Assembly: GCA_030686995.1 (NCBI GenBank)
Contig: CM060708.1
Coordinates: 185,148,126-185,212,125, forward strand
Direction of reading: 5' to 3'
Length of the DNA stretch: 64,000 nt
From: Artemisia argyi
Lineage: Eukaryota; Streptophyta; Magnoliopsida; Asterales; Asteraceae
Positions 21,445 through 34,470 of this stretch are shown here, piece after piece (the stretch's first letter is position 1; every line of letters begins with the position of its first letter). The translations under genes and the position numbers were made by a program. The notes under the pieces were generated by a model. It had not been told where the DNA came from. It saw nothing but the letters and a program-made list of their open reading frames with translations, and ran no database searches.

Positions 21445-21971
21445 CCTAACAATGATTTAGGAGGGTTAAGAGGTTGTTTGGTTCGTATTTTTAAAGCTTT
21501 CTACACGTTTTTTCTTTAAAAAATTCTTACTTTTCTTGTTTTTTTCGGTTTTTAACACTTTTTTTATTACAAACTAGTGTTATAAACCTTATCTAACAAG
21601 AAAGTTTCAATCTTTTTGAAGATTTTAGCTTAAAAAATTCGGATCTTGTTATTGTACTTGTTTTCGAGATCTTCAATAGTTTCATAAAAATCATCAAGTT
21701 TGCAACTTTCTACAAGTTTTGGTGTTTTTAAGCTTAGAAGTACAAGAATCTTGGATTGCAAAAGTCGTTTGGGTGTGCTTTTTGCTTATACAAAAAACTG
21801 TCCTAATTTCGAAATCACACTTTGACAACTTTTCGAGAACACAAGAAAAGGCTCCGTTCGTGCTCAAAATTGGATACTCGGTATTTTCTCTCTTGCATAA
21901 GAAAGAAATTACTTCGACTTTCGGGCTAAATTTCGAAATTGTATAATTTCGAAATTTCTTGTGAAACTGGG

Positions 21972-22430
21972 TTTTCGAGAACTTCAGAGTTTATCGAGAA
22001 TTTTCAATTTTTTCGAGAACTTCAGAGATTATCGAGAACTTCAGAGTTTATCGAGAATTTTTTAATTTTTTCGAGAACTTCAGAGATTATCGAGAACTTC
22101 AGAGTTTATCGAGAATTTTTTAATTTTTTCGAGAACTTCAGAGATTATCGAGAACTTCAGAGATTATCGAGAACTTCAGAGTTTATCGAGAATTTTTTAA
22201 TTTTTTCGAGAACTTCAGAGATTATCGAGAACTTCAGAGTTTATCGAGAATTTTTTAATTTTTTCGAGAACTTCAGAGATTAGCGAGAACTTCAGAGTTT
22301 ATCGAGAATTTTTTAATTTTTTCGAGAACTTCAGAGATTATCGAGAACTTCAGAGTTTATCGAGAATTTTTTAATTTTTTCGAGAACTTCAGAGATTATC
22401 GAGAACTTCAGAGTTTTTCAAGAATTTTGA
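21972..22430 (+). repeat. Tandem array in the copia leader
   Basis: About seven units of roughly 57-60 bp, built from TTCGAGAACTTCAGAGATTA and CGAGAACTTCAGAGTTTATC segments with an AATTTTTTAATTTT spacer. The array keeps an open frame over several units (21939-22283), but the periodic protein is an artefact of the repeat. It lies 5' of gag, where packaging or translation signals are expected. Confidence 0.85.
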
Positions 22431-22727
22431 CAAAAGTGAGGTTTTTGACGACCAAACTTCAAACGGCCATAACTTTTGAACCGTAACTCCGTTTTCGACG
22501 AATCAGCTGTCAAAACGACCGTCAGACAGAGGAGAACGACACGCTAAATGATTTATCGATTTAGGCGAAGTTTCGAGGCCTAAAAACGCTCCGAGAAGAA
22601 GTTATTGAGGTTTTAAGGTTTTCAGTCAAAATTTTCACCATAAAAACTTGCATCAACTCACTCTAAACTCTACTCCTATTTCGTTGGAACGATCCAAGAA
22701 TCAACTTTATCAATCTACACTTCAACA

Positions 22728-25700
22728 ATGGCAACTCAGCAAGACATTCATGCTGCCGGTGCAGAAAACCGACCTCCTATGCTTGAAAAAGGTGGATATC
22801 TCCCATGGACAAGCCGCATGCTTCGTTACATCAAAACAAAGCCTGATGGTAAATTAATGATTCAATCCATTGAAAAAGGACCATTCCAGCCAAGACAAGT
22901 TCAAATTGAAGGCAATCCAAATACTACACCTCCTACTCAACCATTCGTGCGTGAACAAACAGAAGCAGATTACACAGAGGAAGACAAGAAGCAGATCGCC
23001 GCAGATGATATGGCAATGCATTTAATCCAACTTGGATTACCAAGGGAGATCTTTGCTGCGGTCGACAGTTGTGAAACTGCTTATGCTATGTGGGAACGTG
23101 TTAGAAGGATATGTCATGGAACAGAAATTGGACAACAAGACGTTGAGAACAAACTTCTTACTGAATGGGAGAACTTCACATCCACTAAAGGTGAACAGAT
23201 TGAATCATACTACACAAGGTTTTGCACTTTGATGAATGAGTTAATCAGAAACAAGTTGACACCTCGAACAATTGCAACAAACATCAAATTCATCAATAAC
23301 CTTCCAGAAGAATGGGGTCGTTATGTTACAATTGTCAATCAAACAAAGGATTTACATAAGGTGAATTATGATCAACTTTATGATTTTCTGAAGCAAAATC
23401 AAGCTGAGGCTAATGAAGTAAGGAAAGAAAGATTGGCAAAGAATCATGATCCTCTCGCATTAATTGCTACTACACCAACACCGCTACCAGTGAACACACA
23501 ACAACCATCATCATCTTCCACTCACAACTACATGCAACCATCATACATTCAACAACCAACACCGGTCTACCAACAACAGTTCTACCCACAGCAACAACAA
23601 CATGTTATTCCACAACAACAATACCCACAGTTCCAAGAACCAGAATTCACTGAAAATGATGAAGCCACTGCAGCCTTGACTCAAGCGTTTGCTTTTCTGA
23701 CAAAGGCATTCCAAGGACGTTATTCCACACCAACTAACAACAACCAAAGGATTTCATCGAACACTCGCAACAAGCAGATTGCTCAGCCGAGTTTCAATAT
23801 GGGCAATGGAGGCCAAATGGTTGGAGTTTATGGGAACCAACAGGGATATGCTACTGGCATTAATATGGGTAATCAGAATATGCAGAATGCAGGTCAGTAT
23901 GCAGGAAATCAGATGAATCAGTATGGTCAGTATGCAGGGAATCAGTTGGGTCAGTTTGTTGGAAATCAGAGGGGTCAGAATGTTGGTAATCAGGCGATGG
24001 GTAATCAGAATAGAAATGTTGCAGCTCCAGTAGTTGGGAATTTGGGAAATGTGAATCAGGGTAATCCGGTTAAGTGTTTCAACTGTCAGGGTGTAGGTCA
24101 TATGGCAAGGAACTGTCCTACTAAGACAAACAAGAAAGATCTAGCGTACTTGCAGAAAGCAGTGATGTTGGCACAAAAGGCAGAGGCAGGATTTCAGTTG
24201 AATGCAGAGGAGAATGATTTTATGGCTCTTATGGATGACATGGAAGATAGAGAGGATATCGATGCGAACTGCATATTCATGGCAAATCTTCAGGAAGCTA
24301 AGTATGACACGGATTCTGATACACTTCCTGTTTATGACACCAATGCACCATCTGAGGTATCAAACTTCAACACATGTCACAATAATGATATATTTGATAT
24401 GTCTCCTCATGAGGAACAGCATTCTGAGAAGCTAGCACCCACTTATGATACATACCTGGATACGCCAAGTAGTAGCAATACTCCTTCAGCAACTCCAGAT
24501 GTGAATCATAATGGAGGCTTCGTTTCACAGCATGCTGAGAATGATGAGGAAACACGTGCTTTGTTTGAATCATTATTGAATAATTGTCATATTGGAATTG
24601 AGAATGTGAAAAAGGTCAATCGCGATGTTAAGGCCGCGAATGTTAAATTGACCGCTGAGCTTGAGAGTTACAAAGAAAACGTTAAAGCTTTTGAATTTCA
24701 TAACAAAAGATTGCCTGAATTAGAAACTGGTTATCAAAATTCCGTTTCAAGAGAAAAACAATTGCAACTCAAGTTTGACACACTTGATGTTAATTCTTTC
24801 AAAAAGATAAAATCTTTAAACGCGGAAATTTCTGATTTACAAAACCAACTTTCTAAACAAAAATCAGCTTATACCAATCTTGAAAAAGAGAGGGACGAGC
24901 TGAAAAAGGACTTTGCAAAGAAAGAAGACAAACTTTTGGCAGAAATCGTAGAGTCAGAACACATGATTGCTCACTTAGAAGAATTGGTGGTTAAGTCGGG
25001 TCAGTCAAGTCAAACAATGAAAATGATTTCAAATCAAACTAATCCGGTTTACCATACGAAACATAAAGTGGCTCTCGGTAACTACACCCCTTGTAATCTC
25101 AAGAAAGCTCAGCAAGAACAGAATGTTTTGTATAATGGTAATGTGATTTACACTAAACACGATCCTCCCGTCGTTCGGGATTCTGTGCAAACGATAGAAC
25201 ATGTCGAAGAGAGCATTTCTAAAATGAAACAAAAGGATTTGAAACCCATTGATTACAACAAATTGAACAAACTTTTGGGAATTACTTTTGTTCCACAAAA
25301 AGAACCATCTGTGTTTTCCAAAAAACGACCATTCTCAAAAATGTTTTCTAAGAAAGTAATTGTTTCCAAATCTCTTTCAAAAATGGAACAAATTTCTTCA
25401 AACAACACTTTTAACACAAGTGAGGCTAGAGAAATTTTGGATGACGTTAAAAAGAGAATTCAAGAACTTCAAAACATCGTTGCTTCTAAAACTACAATCA
25501 ATATTAACAACTGGCATTCCAGTTTTCATATTGAGCAGAAAAAAGTTTTTGAAAACGAAATTACTATCCCACTGAATAACATCAGTGCGAGGGTAATCCA
25601 TTTTGAACAAGCTTTCTTAAAAGAAACGGCCGACTTTGTCAAGGACCACAAATCCCTGGTAAACGAAGCTAATGATTCTCGTGAAAACATAAATGTTTTG

Positions 25701-26984
25701 GAAAACCTAAATGATTCTCTCTTCGAAGCTGTTATGACCACTGACATTATGTCCATCATTTTACAAACGTACTCTGTTCAAGACGATGAAAGACTGAGAG
25801 CTGAGACCTCTGAAATTGTTTCAAAATATGAAAATGCTCTTATAAAGCTTGAAAAAGAAAATGTGTCATATTTTAAACAACTTGATCGAAAAAAGGAAGA
25901 ATGCAAGTATGACAAATTGTGGTATGAGCGTGCCTTAAAGAACATGAAAGAGCAAAATGATCTTTTGAGGGCTCAGCTTGAAAGTAAAAAAGGAAAGGGT
26001 GAGGAAACTAAGTTTGCAAAACCATTGACTTCGGAGAAACCAAATGTTTCAAACACGGTTCAAAAACCAAAGATGTCAATTTCAAGGTTTGCTCCAAAAG
26101 TCGATGAGAAAAAGAATTTGACAAAACCAGTCACTCCAACACCCTTGCCCAAGAAAAGTGAAAATGATAAGATTGTTGATAAAGGAAAAGCGGTTGTCGA
26201 AACACCTAAAGTGTTAGCACCTGGCCTTTTTAGGATTAGTCCCACTAGTGCGTCTGCCTCCACATCTAAGACAAATGCGTGTAAGAAGGATAATTCTAAA
26301 GAATCTAGGGATGCTAAAAAGGACAACAATATAAATCCTAATGTGTGTGCCTTACCTTCTACAGGATTAGAAAGCACCTCTAGGAGCAGCAGACTAAAGC
26401 CTAGGAGCAATACAAGGAACAATAGAGTCTCGCCTGTTTCTAAGAGTAGTAGCAAGAATAAAGCTGAAGAAGTAGAAGAACACCCTAGGAATTTATCGCT
26501 TTGTAATAAGAGACATGTTTCATCTGAATGTAATGTCGAAAGTACTGTTTCTAATGCATGTAATGACTCTGTTTGTTTAATATGCAAGAAAAGTTTAATT
26601 AATGATGTTCATGATGAATGTGTTTCTAAGAATGTGAATGTTACGCCTGAACAGAAGAATATTCCAAAAAGACCTAGTGCTAGATCCAGATCCATAGAAC
26701 GATTAGTTGCACGATTTAGGACTACCACTATTAGTCGAATGCCTAGGAACTATCTTAAGTTTTGTATGTGGATTCCGACGGGTAGAGAGTTCACTCTTAA
26801 GGACGGCAAATTAGAAATAACTCAAGCTAAACAAGTAGCAACTGTCTCTGAGTGTGATTCTGCTTTTACTCCTAACCCCATGGAACCAAATTCAACACGG
26901 TTTCCAAATACAAACTCTTCTGTTCTTGGCAGGTTATCGAAATATGTCTTTGGATCGTCGACTCGGGTTGCTCCAAGCACATGA
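22728..26984 (+). CDS. Copia Gag polyprotein, long form
   Basis: The ATG at 22728 opens 1418 codons. Residues about 10-40 carry the copia-type start ([20 protein letters not shown]). Residues about 115-235 form a UBN2-type gag domain ([20 protein letters not shown], then [13 protein letters not shown]). A Gln/Asn/Gly-rich stretch follows, then a CCHC zinc knuckle [14 protein letters not shown] at residues 450-463. Beyond it lie about 900 residues rich in Lys and Glu with long coiled-coil-like segments, far longer than the usual copia gag. The frame ends at TGA 26982-26984, overlapping the pol ATG as ATGA. The protease active-site codons lie in the pol frame, so Gag ends before the protease. 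Confidence 0.93.
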   Translation: MATQQDIHAAGAENRPPMLEKGGYLPWTSRMLRYIKTKPDGKLMIQSIEKGPFQPRQVQIEGNPNTTPPTQPFVREQTEADYTEEDKKQIAADDMAMHLIQLGLPREIFAAVDSCETAYAMWERVRRICHGTEIGQQDVENKLLTEWENFTSTKGEQIESYYTRFCTLMNELIRNKLTPRTIATNIKFINNLPEEWGRYVTIVNQTKDLHKVNYDQLYDFLKQNQAEANEVRKERLAKNHDPLALIATTPTPLPVNTQQPSSSSTHNYMQPSYIQQPTPVYQQQFYPQQQQHVIPQQQYPQFQEPEFTENDEATAALTQAFAFLTKAFQGRYSTPTNNNQRISSNTRNKQIAQPSFNMGNGGQMVGVYGNQQGYATGINMGNQNMQNAGQYAGNQMNQYGQYAGNQLGQFVGNQRGQNVGNQAMGNQNRNVAAPVVGNLGNVNQGNPVKCFNCQGVGHMARNCPTKTNKKDLAYLQKAVMLAQKAEAGFQLNAEENDFMALMDDMEDREDIDANCIFMANLQEAKYDTDSDTLPVYDTNAPSEVSNFNTCHNNDIFDMSPHEEQHSEKLAPTYDTYLDTPSSSNTPSATPDVNHNGGFVSQHAENDEETRALFESLLNNCHIGIENVKKVNRDVKAANVKLTAELESYKENVKAFEFHNKRLPELETGYQNSVSREKQLQLKFDTLDVNSFKKIKSLNAEISDLQNQLSKQKSAYTNLEKERDELKKDFAKKEDKLLAEIVESEHMIAHLEELVVKSGQSSQTMKMISNQTNPVYHTKHKVALGNYTPCNLKKAQQEQNVLYNGNVIYTKHDPPVVRDSVQTIEHVEESISKMKQKDLKPIDYNKLNKLLGITFVPQKEPSVFSKKRPFSKMFSKKVIVSKSLSKMEQISSNNTFNTSEAREILDDVKKRIQELQNIVASKTTININNWHSSFHIEQKKVFENEITIPLNNISARVIHFEQAFLKETADFVKDHKSLVNEANDSRENINVLENLNDSLFEAVMTTDIMSIILQTYSVQDDERLRAETSEIVSKYENALIKLEKENVSYFKQLDRKKEECKYDKLWYERALKNMKEQNDLLRAQLESKKGKGEETKFAKPLTSEKPNVSNTVQKPKMSISRFAPKVDEKKNLTKPVTPTPLPKKSENDKIVDKGKAVVETPKVLAPGLFRISPTSASASTSKTNACKKDNSKESRDAKKDNNINPNVCALPSTGLESTSRSSRLKPRSNTRNNRVSPVSKSSSKNKAEEVEEHPRNLSLCNKRHVSSECNVESTVSNACNDSVCLICKKSLINDVHDECVSKNVNVTPEQKNIPKRPSARSRSIERLVARFRTTTISRMPRNYLKFCMWIPTGREFTLKDGKLEITQAKQVATVSECDSAFTPNPMEPNSTRFPNTNSSVLGRLSKYVFGSSTRVAPST

Positions 26985-29900
26985 CCGGGAATTTAAAGCT
27001 GCTGATCAATTTCGTCTGGAAATTTATGGGAACTGTACGCTTTGGAAATGATCATGTAGCAGCTATTCAGGGTTATGGAGATCTTCTGTTTGAGAATTTT
27101 TTAATCACTCGAGTTTACTACGTCGAAGGGTTGGGACACAACTTGTTTTCAGTCGGGCAGTTTTGTGATGCAGATTTAGAAGTTGCATTCAGAAGAAACA
27201 CGGTTTTTATTAGAAATTTGGTTGGTGATGATCTCTTAACTGGTAATCGTGGTACAAACTTGTATGCTATCGACATCAACCAAATGGCTTCTACATCACC
27301 AATTTGTCTTATGACAAGGGCAACTGAAACTAAGTCCTGGCTGTGGCATAGACGTTTATCCCATCTCAATTTCGACACCATCAACAAGTTAGCCAAAAAC
27401 AACATCGTCACAGGACTTCCTAAGTTCAAATACACCAAGGAACACCTATGTCCATCATGCGAACAAGGAAAAAGTAAAAGAGCATCATATAAACCTAAAA
27501 CCGTACCTAGTTCGGAAGCAAGGTTACATATGTTGCACATGGACTTATGTGGCCCAATGAGAGTTGAAAGCATTAATGGGAAGAAGTATATTCTCGTTAT
27601 TGTTGATGATTATTCAAGATATACTTGGGTAAAGTTTTTGAGATCAAAATACGAAGCACCAGGCATCATCATCACCTTTCTGAAGCGTATTCAAGTTCTA
27701 CTTCAAGCTCCAGTAAGGATTATAAGAACAGATAATGGCACAGAATTCACAAATCAGGAGTTAAGAACTTACCTCGAAGATGTTGGAATTACACATCAAA
27801 CATCAGTTGTTAGAACTCCACAGCAGAATGGGGTAGTTGAAAGAAGAAATAGAACTCTTGTGGAAGCTGCTCGCACAATGCTAATTTTTTCTAGTGCACC
27901 ACTATTCTTATGGGCTGATGCTGTAGCCACTGCTTGTTTTACTCAAAACCGATCCCTAGTACATCCAAGATTCAATAAAACCCCATATGAGCTAGTGAAC
28001 AACCGTAAACCTGACATCTCTTACCTTCACGTGTTTGGCGCTTTGTGCTATCCGACGAATGACAGAGAAGATCTAGGGAAGTTAAAAGCTAAGGGTGATA
28101 TTGGAATCTTCATTGGATATTCAGAAAACTCGAGGGCATTCAGGGTGTATAATAGAAGAACGAAAAAGATAATGGAGACGATGAATGTGAAGTTTGACGA
28201 GATTTCACAGATGGCTTCTGAGAGATACGCTCTAGAACCCGCGCTTAATCCGATGGCTTCTAATCAAAACGGATTAGGACCCGCACCAAACATGCAGACT
28301 TCTGGACACATCAGTTCAGGACTCGTACCTCAAGGAGCTCATTCAACAAACACGGATAAACCTTCAGAACAAGATCTGGAAAATTTCTTCGAGTTAATGT
28401 TTGATGAATACTATGGTGGAACTTCGACAAATGCATCTCATCTACATTCCGCTGCACCCGCTCAAAACCATCAACCACCACCATCACAAGATGCATCTAC
28501 AACAGTTGAAGCTGAAGCACCAACGACCTCAACATCATCAACATCTACTCAAGCAACTCCAGTTATTGAATCTGTTCTACCAAGAGTTGATGAGCAAAAT
28601 CAAACTACAAACTTTCAAGAAGAACCTACAAATAATTCAAACGATGTTGCGTTAGAAGAAGAAGAAGAAGTATTTGAAAACCCGTTTGCATCAGACTCTG
28701 CTGAATCTTCTTCAAGGTTACAAGAACCATCTAACACACACTCGTTCAACCAAAGGTACCCTTCTACGTTTCAATGGACAAAAGACCATCCGTTAGTACA
28801 TGTTATTGGTGATCCTTCTATGCCAGTTCAGACGAGGAGACAACTTGCCACCGATCTCGAATTGTGCATTTACATTTGCTCAATAAGCACCAAAGTACCA
28901 AAGAACATTCGGGAAGCAATGGCAGAAAACCCTTGGATTGAAGCGATGCAGGAGGAATTTCTTCAATACCTGTTACATGATAGTTGGGAACTTGTTGAAC
29001 GACCACTTGATAAACGTGTTCTTGATCTCAAGTGGTTGTGGAAGAACAAACTGGATGAGGAAATGACTGTCATTCGCAACAAAGCTCGTCTCGTGGCTAA
29101 AGGTTATCCACAAGAAGAAGGGATAGATTTCGAAGAATCATTCGCGCCTGTAGCTAGACTTGAAGCAGTCCGGATTTTCTTAGCCTATGCAGCTCACAAA
29201 AACATCACAGTCTATCAGATGGACATTAAGACTGCGTTCTTGAATGGAACTCTGAAAGAAGAAGTGTATGTGAGTCAGCCAGAGGGATTCATCGACAAAG
29301 ATCATCCAGACTACGTCTACAAGCTTAAGAAAGCAATTTATGGTTTAAAACAAGCTCCAAGAGCGTGGTATGACGAACTATCATCTTTCTTGCTCAAAAA
29401 CAATTTCACAAAAGGAACGGTTGATGACACCTTGTTTATCAAAAAATTCAAAGATGATATTTTGATCGTTCAAATTTACGTGGACGACATTATTTTTGGA
29501 TCAACCAATCCTAACCATTCAAAACATTTTGAAAATCTCATGAAAAGCAAATTTGAAATGTCCATGATGGGGGAACTAAAATTCTTTCTTGGTTTACAAA
29601 TTCATCAATCCCCTCGTGGTATTTTTATCAATCAAGCTAAATATACAATAGAGATTTTGAAAAAACATGGAATGGAAAATTGTGATTCTGTTGGTACACC
29701 AATGGTCACTTCACCAAAAATAGGTGCTGATTTGTATGGGAAACCTATCGATCCGAAGAAATATCGGAGCATGATCGGTTCTCTCATGTACCTAACTGCT
29801 AGCCGACCCGATATTCAATTTGCTGTATGTTTATTAGCACGGTTTCAGGCAAAGCCTACCGAACTTCACCTCAAAGAGGTTAAACGGATCTTTCGGTACC

Positions 29901-30454
29901 TACGACGCACCATTAACTTGGGACTTTGGTATCCGAAGGATTCGGAGTTTAATCTAACAGCATTTTCAGATGCAGACCATGCTGGTGATCAAGTAACAGC
30001 AAAGAGTACATCAGGTGGAGCACAATTTTTGGGTGAAAAGCTTGTAAGCTGGTCTTCAAAGAAACAGGATTGTACTGCGCTATCAACCGCCGAAGCCGAG
30101 TATGTGTCTCTATCTGCGTGTTGTGCCCAAGTTCTTTGGATGCGGACACAGCTCACAGATTATGGCTTTACTTTTGACCGAATACCTATGTATTGTGACT
30201 CAAAAAGTGCCATAGCCATCTCGTGCAATCCCGTACATCACTCTAAGACGAAGCATATCAAAGTCCGCTACCATTTCATCAAAGAACACGTGGAAGAGGG
30301 TACTGTTGAATTATTTTTCGTTAAGACTGATTATCAACTCGCCGATCTATTTACTAAAGCCCTTCCAAAAGAAAGGTTTGACTATTTAGTTCGACGAATT
30401 GGCATGCGAAGCCTAACTCCTGAGGAGCTAGAACGTCTTCTCGAATCTTCTTGA
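26876..30454 (+). CDS. Copia Pol: protease, integrase, reverse transcriptase, RNase H
   Basis: The pol frame is -1 relative to gag and is open from 26876. Its first ATG is 26981, but the protease motif VDSG is encoded at 26957-26968, before that ATG, so expression should involve a frameshift near the gag end, unless an indel caused the break. Counting from 26981: the integrase zinc-binding HHCC region (WHRRLSH, then CPSCEQGK), then the DDE triad D188 (MDLCGPM), D251 (TDNGTEF) and E287 (NGVVERR) with the classic 35-residue spacing. Reverse transcriptase has YVDD at 833-836. RNase H has SDADHAGD and DSKSA. It ends with a typical copia RNase H tail ([10 protein letters not shown]). No in-frame stop is seen. 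Confidence 0.93.
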   Translation, partial: PHGTKFNTVSKYKLFCSWQVIEICLWIVDSGCSKHMTGNLKLLINFVWKFMGTVRFGNDHVAAIQGYGDLLFENFLITRVYYVEGLGHNLFSVGQFCDADLEVAFRRNTVFIRNLVGDDLLTGNRGTNLYAIDINQMASTSPICLMTRATETKSWLWHRRLSHLNFDTINKLAKNNIVTGLPKFKYTKEHLCPSCEQGKSKRASYKPKTVPSSEARLHMLHMDLCGPMRVESINGKKYILVIVDDYSRYTWVKFLRSKYEAPGIIITFLKRIQVLLQAPVRIIRTDNGTEFTNQELRTYLEDVGITHQTSVVRTPQQNGVVERRNRTLVEAARTMLIFSSAPLFLWADAVATACFTQNRSLVHPRFNKTPYELVNNRKPDISYLHVFGALCYPTNDREDLGKLKAKGDIGIFIGYSENSRAFRVYNRRTKKIMETMNVKFDEISQMASERYALEPALNPMASNQNGLGPAPNMQTSGHISSGLVPQGAHSTNTDKPSEQDLENFFELMFDEYYGGTSTNASHLHSAAPAQNHQPPPSQDASTTVEAEAPTTSTSSTSTQATPVIESVLPRVDEQNQTTNFQEEPTNNSNDVALEEEEEVFENPFASDSAESSSRLQEPSNTHSFNQRYPSTFQWTKDHPLVHVIGDPSMPVQTRRQLATDLELCIYICSISTKVPKNIREAMAENPWIEAMQEEFLQYLLHDSWELVERPLDKRVLDLKWLWKNKLDEEMTVIRNKARLVAKGYPQEEGIDFEESFAPVARLEAVRIFLAYAAHKNITVYQMDIKTAFLNGTLKEEVYVSQPEGFIDKDHPDYVYKLKKAIYGLKQAPRAWYDELSSFLLKNNFTKGTVDDTLFIKKFKDDILIVQIYVDDIIFGSTNPNHSKHFENLMKSKFEMSMMGELKFFLGLQIHQSPRGIFINQAKYTIEILKKHGMENCDSVGTPMVTSPKIGADLYGKPIDPKKYRSMIGSLMYLTASRPDIQFAVCLLARFQAKPTELHLKEVKRIFRYLRRTINLGLWYPKDSEFNLTAFSDADHAGDQVTAKSTSGGAQFLGEKLVSWSSKKQDCTALSTAEAEYVSLSACCAQVLWMRTQLTDYGFTFDRIPMYCDSKSAIAISCNPVHHSKTKHIKVRYHFIKEHVEEGTVELFFVKTDYQLADLFTKALPKERFDYLVRRIGMRSLTPEELERLLESS

Positions 30455-30535
30455 AAAATGTTTTCAAAATCGCTTCGCTGTAAATATTTTTGAAAAACAA
30501 AATATAAAACTTGAAAAACCAACAAAAACAAAATA

Positions 30536-30578
<43 letters not shown>

Positions 30579-33027
30579 AAAAACAATATAAAATCAAAAA
30601 ATACAAAAATATTCTTCTCACGACATGTCTCTCGTATAAATCAATATTCTGTACGTTTCTAGAAATGTCATTCAACAATGATACGGACATGTACAGATGC
30701 TTGAGCGGGAGTTCTTTATAATGTTTTTCTAAAACATGTCGTTGCTCAAAATTTTCTTCACTATGGCTTTCGTATACTTCAGTACGGAACCCGTACTTCA
30801 ATGACGACTTCTGATTATTTTCAAATCAAGGACTCGTATGTTCAATGATGAACTCTTTTTCAAAAAGTTCGAGTCTAAACAAACGAAAAAGATTTCAAGC
30901 ATAAACTCGTTTTCCAACAAAATTCTTGAGCACTTTTTCAAGATTGTTCAAAAGATTTCTCAAAATCTCTCAAAATTAGTGCTCAAGATAACTCCCTCAA
31001 AACCCTTAAGTAATTTTAAATGTGCTATCATTAAGGGGGAGTATAAAAACAAAAATGTTCCAAATTCATGCGAAATCTGTCTTTCTCTCCAAAAGCTTTT
31101 TCTTAATCAGTTGATATCAAAAATATCACGATATGCTATTTTTGAGGGGGAGAAGACATGATTAAAATGTGATCAAAGATGTTTATAGATTGTGGCTGAA
31201 TCTCAAAAGAGCTCGACTCTGATATTACCAATGAATTGACGAAGCTTAAATGTCATTAATCGAAAAGACTTGTCCTGGACGGGTAATAATTTCAAGCTAG
31301 TCTAACTAGTGATGTAAGCGTGTCTCGAATAGGACTTGTCTGAGTAGAGTGTACCATATCGAGAGACTTTCTTTGGACTTGACCAGGACGGGTAATAACT
31401 TCAAGCTAGTCTAACTAGTGATGTAAGCGTGTCTCGGATCGGTCATGTTCGCTGAAAGTGGATCAATTCAAAAGTGCAAACTCCTCACGCATGTGCAAAT
31501 TTCTAAAAAATTCATGAGCACATGTGAAGGGGGAGTCCTTCAAAAGAAATGCAAAACTCTCAAAGTGGTAACGACAATGTGTTTTACTATCATAAACACT
31601 TTGAGAGATTTTCAAATGAATGGTTTTATGGCAACAATAGGATAGTCATGGAGTTATAAGGTGACTAAGGTTAGGGAAAACCGTCCTATGATCTGCCAGA
31701 GCAGGAGGGATCTACCCAAGGACAATTCCAATAGATTAGAATTAGAAGTCCTTAGGTATGATTGAAAAAAGGAGAAAATGAGAAAGGAGAAAGAAGGGGT
31801 TGAAGAATTAAAAAGAAAAGTTATGAAAAAGGGTGAAAAGAAATAGCCCTCCAAATGTTCAACCTTAGGGCAGACACCGGGTTCAACTCATATGCTACTG
31901 GTTGTTACCAAGGTGACACCGGTATTGAAGACAAAGACGTCATGGACCCAGTGACGCACTGCACTAAACCTTCTTAACCACTCGGGTATCTCTTAAAAGG
32001 TACTTGTTTCATTCTCACGGGGAACCGGCATAATCTATCGATCTGTCTCTTAGAGATGATTGATATTGAAGCAGGAGACCTCTCCCTAATCTCCGCATAG
32101 GAAACCAAATGTGCACTTATCGAGTCTAGAGCCCCGAGATTCATCAAAAGATCTCATAGGAACACATGATATTTCTACACTGGTTGTTCATCATTAAGGA
32201 CGCCAGATGTAAACTTAAGAGTCCTACGCAGATCTTAGCTATCTGCCAGAACATTTATGAGAGGATTCACTTTTGTGATTCTCAATGATTGAATGGAAAT
32301 TCCTGCCAGGGTCAACATCAAACAGCCCTGACAGCAGGTCACTTCGGTAATTCTTTATGGGTTACGCTTAGTGTTCGCGGTGGTTTCATACGGTCTACAG
32401 TCGTGGAGTGATCCCCAGCGACTCACCCAGTCATTGAGCTACTAAGTAGGTCTTGTAAGCTCTCTCGAGAGTATCTGACATGGGAACGGCCTTTGTAAGG
32501 GTTAGAAGGACTCTTCACACTATGCTGTTGACGATCTCTAATTCTTATCCGTAAGTACCGGATGTTTTATTGCTAACTGTTTATATGCAGGGACACTTCA
32601 TCTCCATGGCGACAGATTCCACATGCTCATACATACATCTGGAAGTTAAAGAAAGCTCCCTCAAAGATCTATGCAACACAAAGATCAAAGAAAGATTCTA
32701 CGCCAAAAAGAAGAATCTACAAAGTATACAGACTAAAGATCAAAGTGAAAGAAAGGGAACTACGTGCATATGAATATCAAAGTCCAAAGATGTATGAGCA
32801 TGTTGGAATGGCAAACAACCACCACAGACACAGAAGTGACGAAAGGCAGATAACTCCACATCACTAAAGAACAAAGAACTATGAAAAATCAGTTATCAAA
32901 GATCACAAAGCATGAAGGAACAAAGACTAAAGACTATTCTACAACGACACACAAAGTTAAAGACAAAGAACACGGAAGACCCACTCACGTGGAGCATCAT
33001 TCGAATGACCAACCCTTAGGGGGAGAT
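30455..33027 (+). other. Copia 3' noncoding tail
   Basis: 2.6 kb without a supported gene. It includes a 37-base A run (30538-30574), GGGGGAG tracts near 31035, 31145 and 31529, and an imperfect direct repeat of about 65 bp (31273-31326 and 31386-31438; GGACGGGTAATAA...GATGTAAGCGTGTCTCG). TTAGGGGGAGAT abuts the 3' LTR and is the polypurine tract. Confidence 0.8.
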
Positions 33028-33433
33028 TGTTAGCATTAAAATATGTATTATGAAGTGATGGTCATTCTCATATTGTAACTTTGTGTCGTTTGTTAAGATT
33101 AGTAATAGTTTAGTCATTGGGCCTTGGACTTGGCAAGCTAATATGTTATATGCTATGTTTCATAAGCCTAGTTATCCAATCATGTAACCAAGTCCAAGCC
33201 CAAGCCCATAGAAAGGCCATAGGGCATCTCATGTTAAGAACTATTTAAACACCTCAAAGGCTCATTTGAGGTGTGTGCTTGTGTGTGTATTTGTGTGTGT
33301 TTCTTTAATAAAAGCTCTCATATTTCCATCCCTCTCTCTATATACACGAATCACATATAAGTCACCAAGTCACCATCTTTCTTCTTCTAATCTTCTATAT
33401 TTGTGATAAAGTTGGTATATCTAAGGTCCTACA
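33028..33433 (+). repeat. 3' LTR of the copia element
   Basis: 406 bp, differing from the 5' LTR at two positions (AGCCCAT/AGGCCAT and CATCTCTC/CATCCCTC). It is followed by ATAGC. Confidence 0.95.
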
Positions 33434-33624
33434 ATAGCATTAACCATTAAGTCATCAAAATAACCACCATAACTTAAGTCTAATACATTAGCACCATTCA
33501 TAGTAAGTTAATAAATATTTACAACCATCATCAAAAGTGAACAAGTTTTTCAAAAGCATAAGACATGATACATCATCTTCATGTTGCCTTGCCTTTCCCC
33601 TTGCCCTTGCCTTTCCCTTTGGGT

Positions 33625-34470
33625 TTATCTGTTGCCTTTTCCTTTTGCCTTTGCCTTGACTTTGCCTTTACCTTTGCTGCTTTGACCATGATCCTGGTCA
33701 CATTTACGTTTCTTTGCTGGGATTGGCTCCTCATCAGGGACAGGTAGAGCTAGGACAGCAAGGTCAGCTAGGAGAGGCAGAGAAGGTGGAATAACTTGGA
33801 GAGGTACAGCTTCTATTGGTGAATCAGAGCTTGTTGAATCGGCTATTGATAACTCAGAGGTTGAACCAGACTCAGTTTCTTGTTGTTCAATTAACCAGTC
33901 AAGCAATCCGGGTGGGATTGAGTAACCACCAGAACTTAAACTAGAACTGCTGGAAGATGAGCCAATTGGTCCTGGGTCACATTAATATAATTGGTACTGT
34001 TAGTGTTCAAAGGTTTGCATCAAACTACATTATGGTCTTTCTAAACACATACAAGCAAACAAATGAAGGCGAGGAGTGAAAAGTGTGATCAAATCATAAC
34101 ATAAGCTCAGTATGGTCTTTCAAATCTTAGTGTTCAAATGTAGGCATGCAACTGCATTATTGTCTTTCTAATCTTTGTCAACACATACAAGCAAACAAAT
34201 GAAGGGGAGGAGTGAAAAGTTTGATTAAATCATAAAAAAAGCTGACTATGGTCTTTCTAATCTTAGTGTTCAAATGTAGGCATCATACTACATTATGGTC
34301 TTTGTAATCTTAGTAAACACATACAAGCAAACAAAACCCCCAAATGTTGTCAGTAAAAACAAGGTCAAATATGTTAAACAGGATCAACAACAATTAAATG
34401 GAGTAAAAGATGTATCAAATGATAAATACCAATTTATAGTTTACATACCTGGACGGGTAGAGGAGCTCAT
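33625..34470 (-). CDS. MULE two-exon gene, unknown, Ser-rich and Lys-rich
   Basis: The minus strand gives exon 1 34470-34449 (ATG at 34470, donor CCAG|GTATGT) and exon 2 33971-33625 (acceptor CCCAG|GACC). Splicing joins the phases cleanly to 122 codons (369 nt with stop). The protein is Ser-rich at the start, has SIPPGLLDWLIEQQE, a Pro/Leu-rich middle, and a basic end with GKGKVKAKAKGKGN, which could bind nucleic acid. I do not recognise the family. The intact splice sites argue for a real gene. The intron holds three copies of a roughly 125-bp repeat. The copia element is inserted downstream of the stop. Confidence 0.5.
33996..34330. repeat. Tandem repeat in the intron
   Basis: Three diverged units of about 125 bp share TTAGTGTTCAAATGTAGGCA, TTATGGTCTTTCTAATCTT and ACACATACAAGCAAACAAA. 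Confidence 0.75.

Larger units (their letters stand above)
21025..33433 (+). mobile_element. Complete, young Ty1/copia retrotransposon
   Basis: The element is 12,409 bp, with 406-bp LTRs (21025-21430 and 33028-33433) and the exact duplication ATAGC on both sides (21020-21024 and 33434-33438). The order is LTR, primer site, leader with a tandem array, gag, pol (protease-integrase-RT-RNase H), a 2.6-kb noncoding tail, polypurine tract, LTR. Integrase before reverse transcriptase is the copia order. I find two substitutions between the LTRs. Apart from the gag-pol frame change, the coding regions look intact. Confidence 0.96.

Noticed and set aside
21939..22283. 114-codon frame with repeated ENF/YRE units
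   Set aside because: It is the translated tandem array in the copia leader, without a conserved start or domain.
21972..22430. CRISPR-like repeat-spacer array
   Set aside because: The units are contiguous tandem repeats without unique spacers, in a plant retroelement leader.
26060..26587. 175-codon minus-strand frame
   Set aside because: Antisense of the Lys/Glu-rich copia gag extension; hydrophobic runs are expected from that composition.
30538..30574. A run as the tail of a retroposed gene
   Set aside because: It lies inside the copia noncoding tail with no upstream processed gene or flanking duplication; similar A runs occur near 14408 and 63835.
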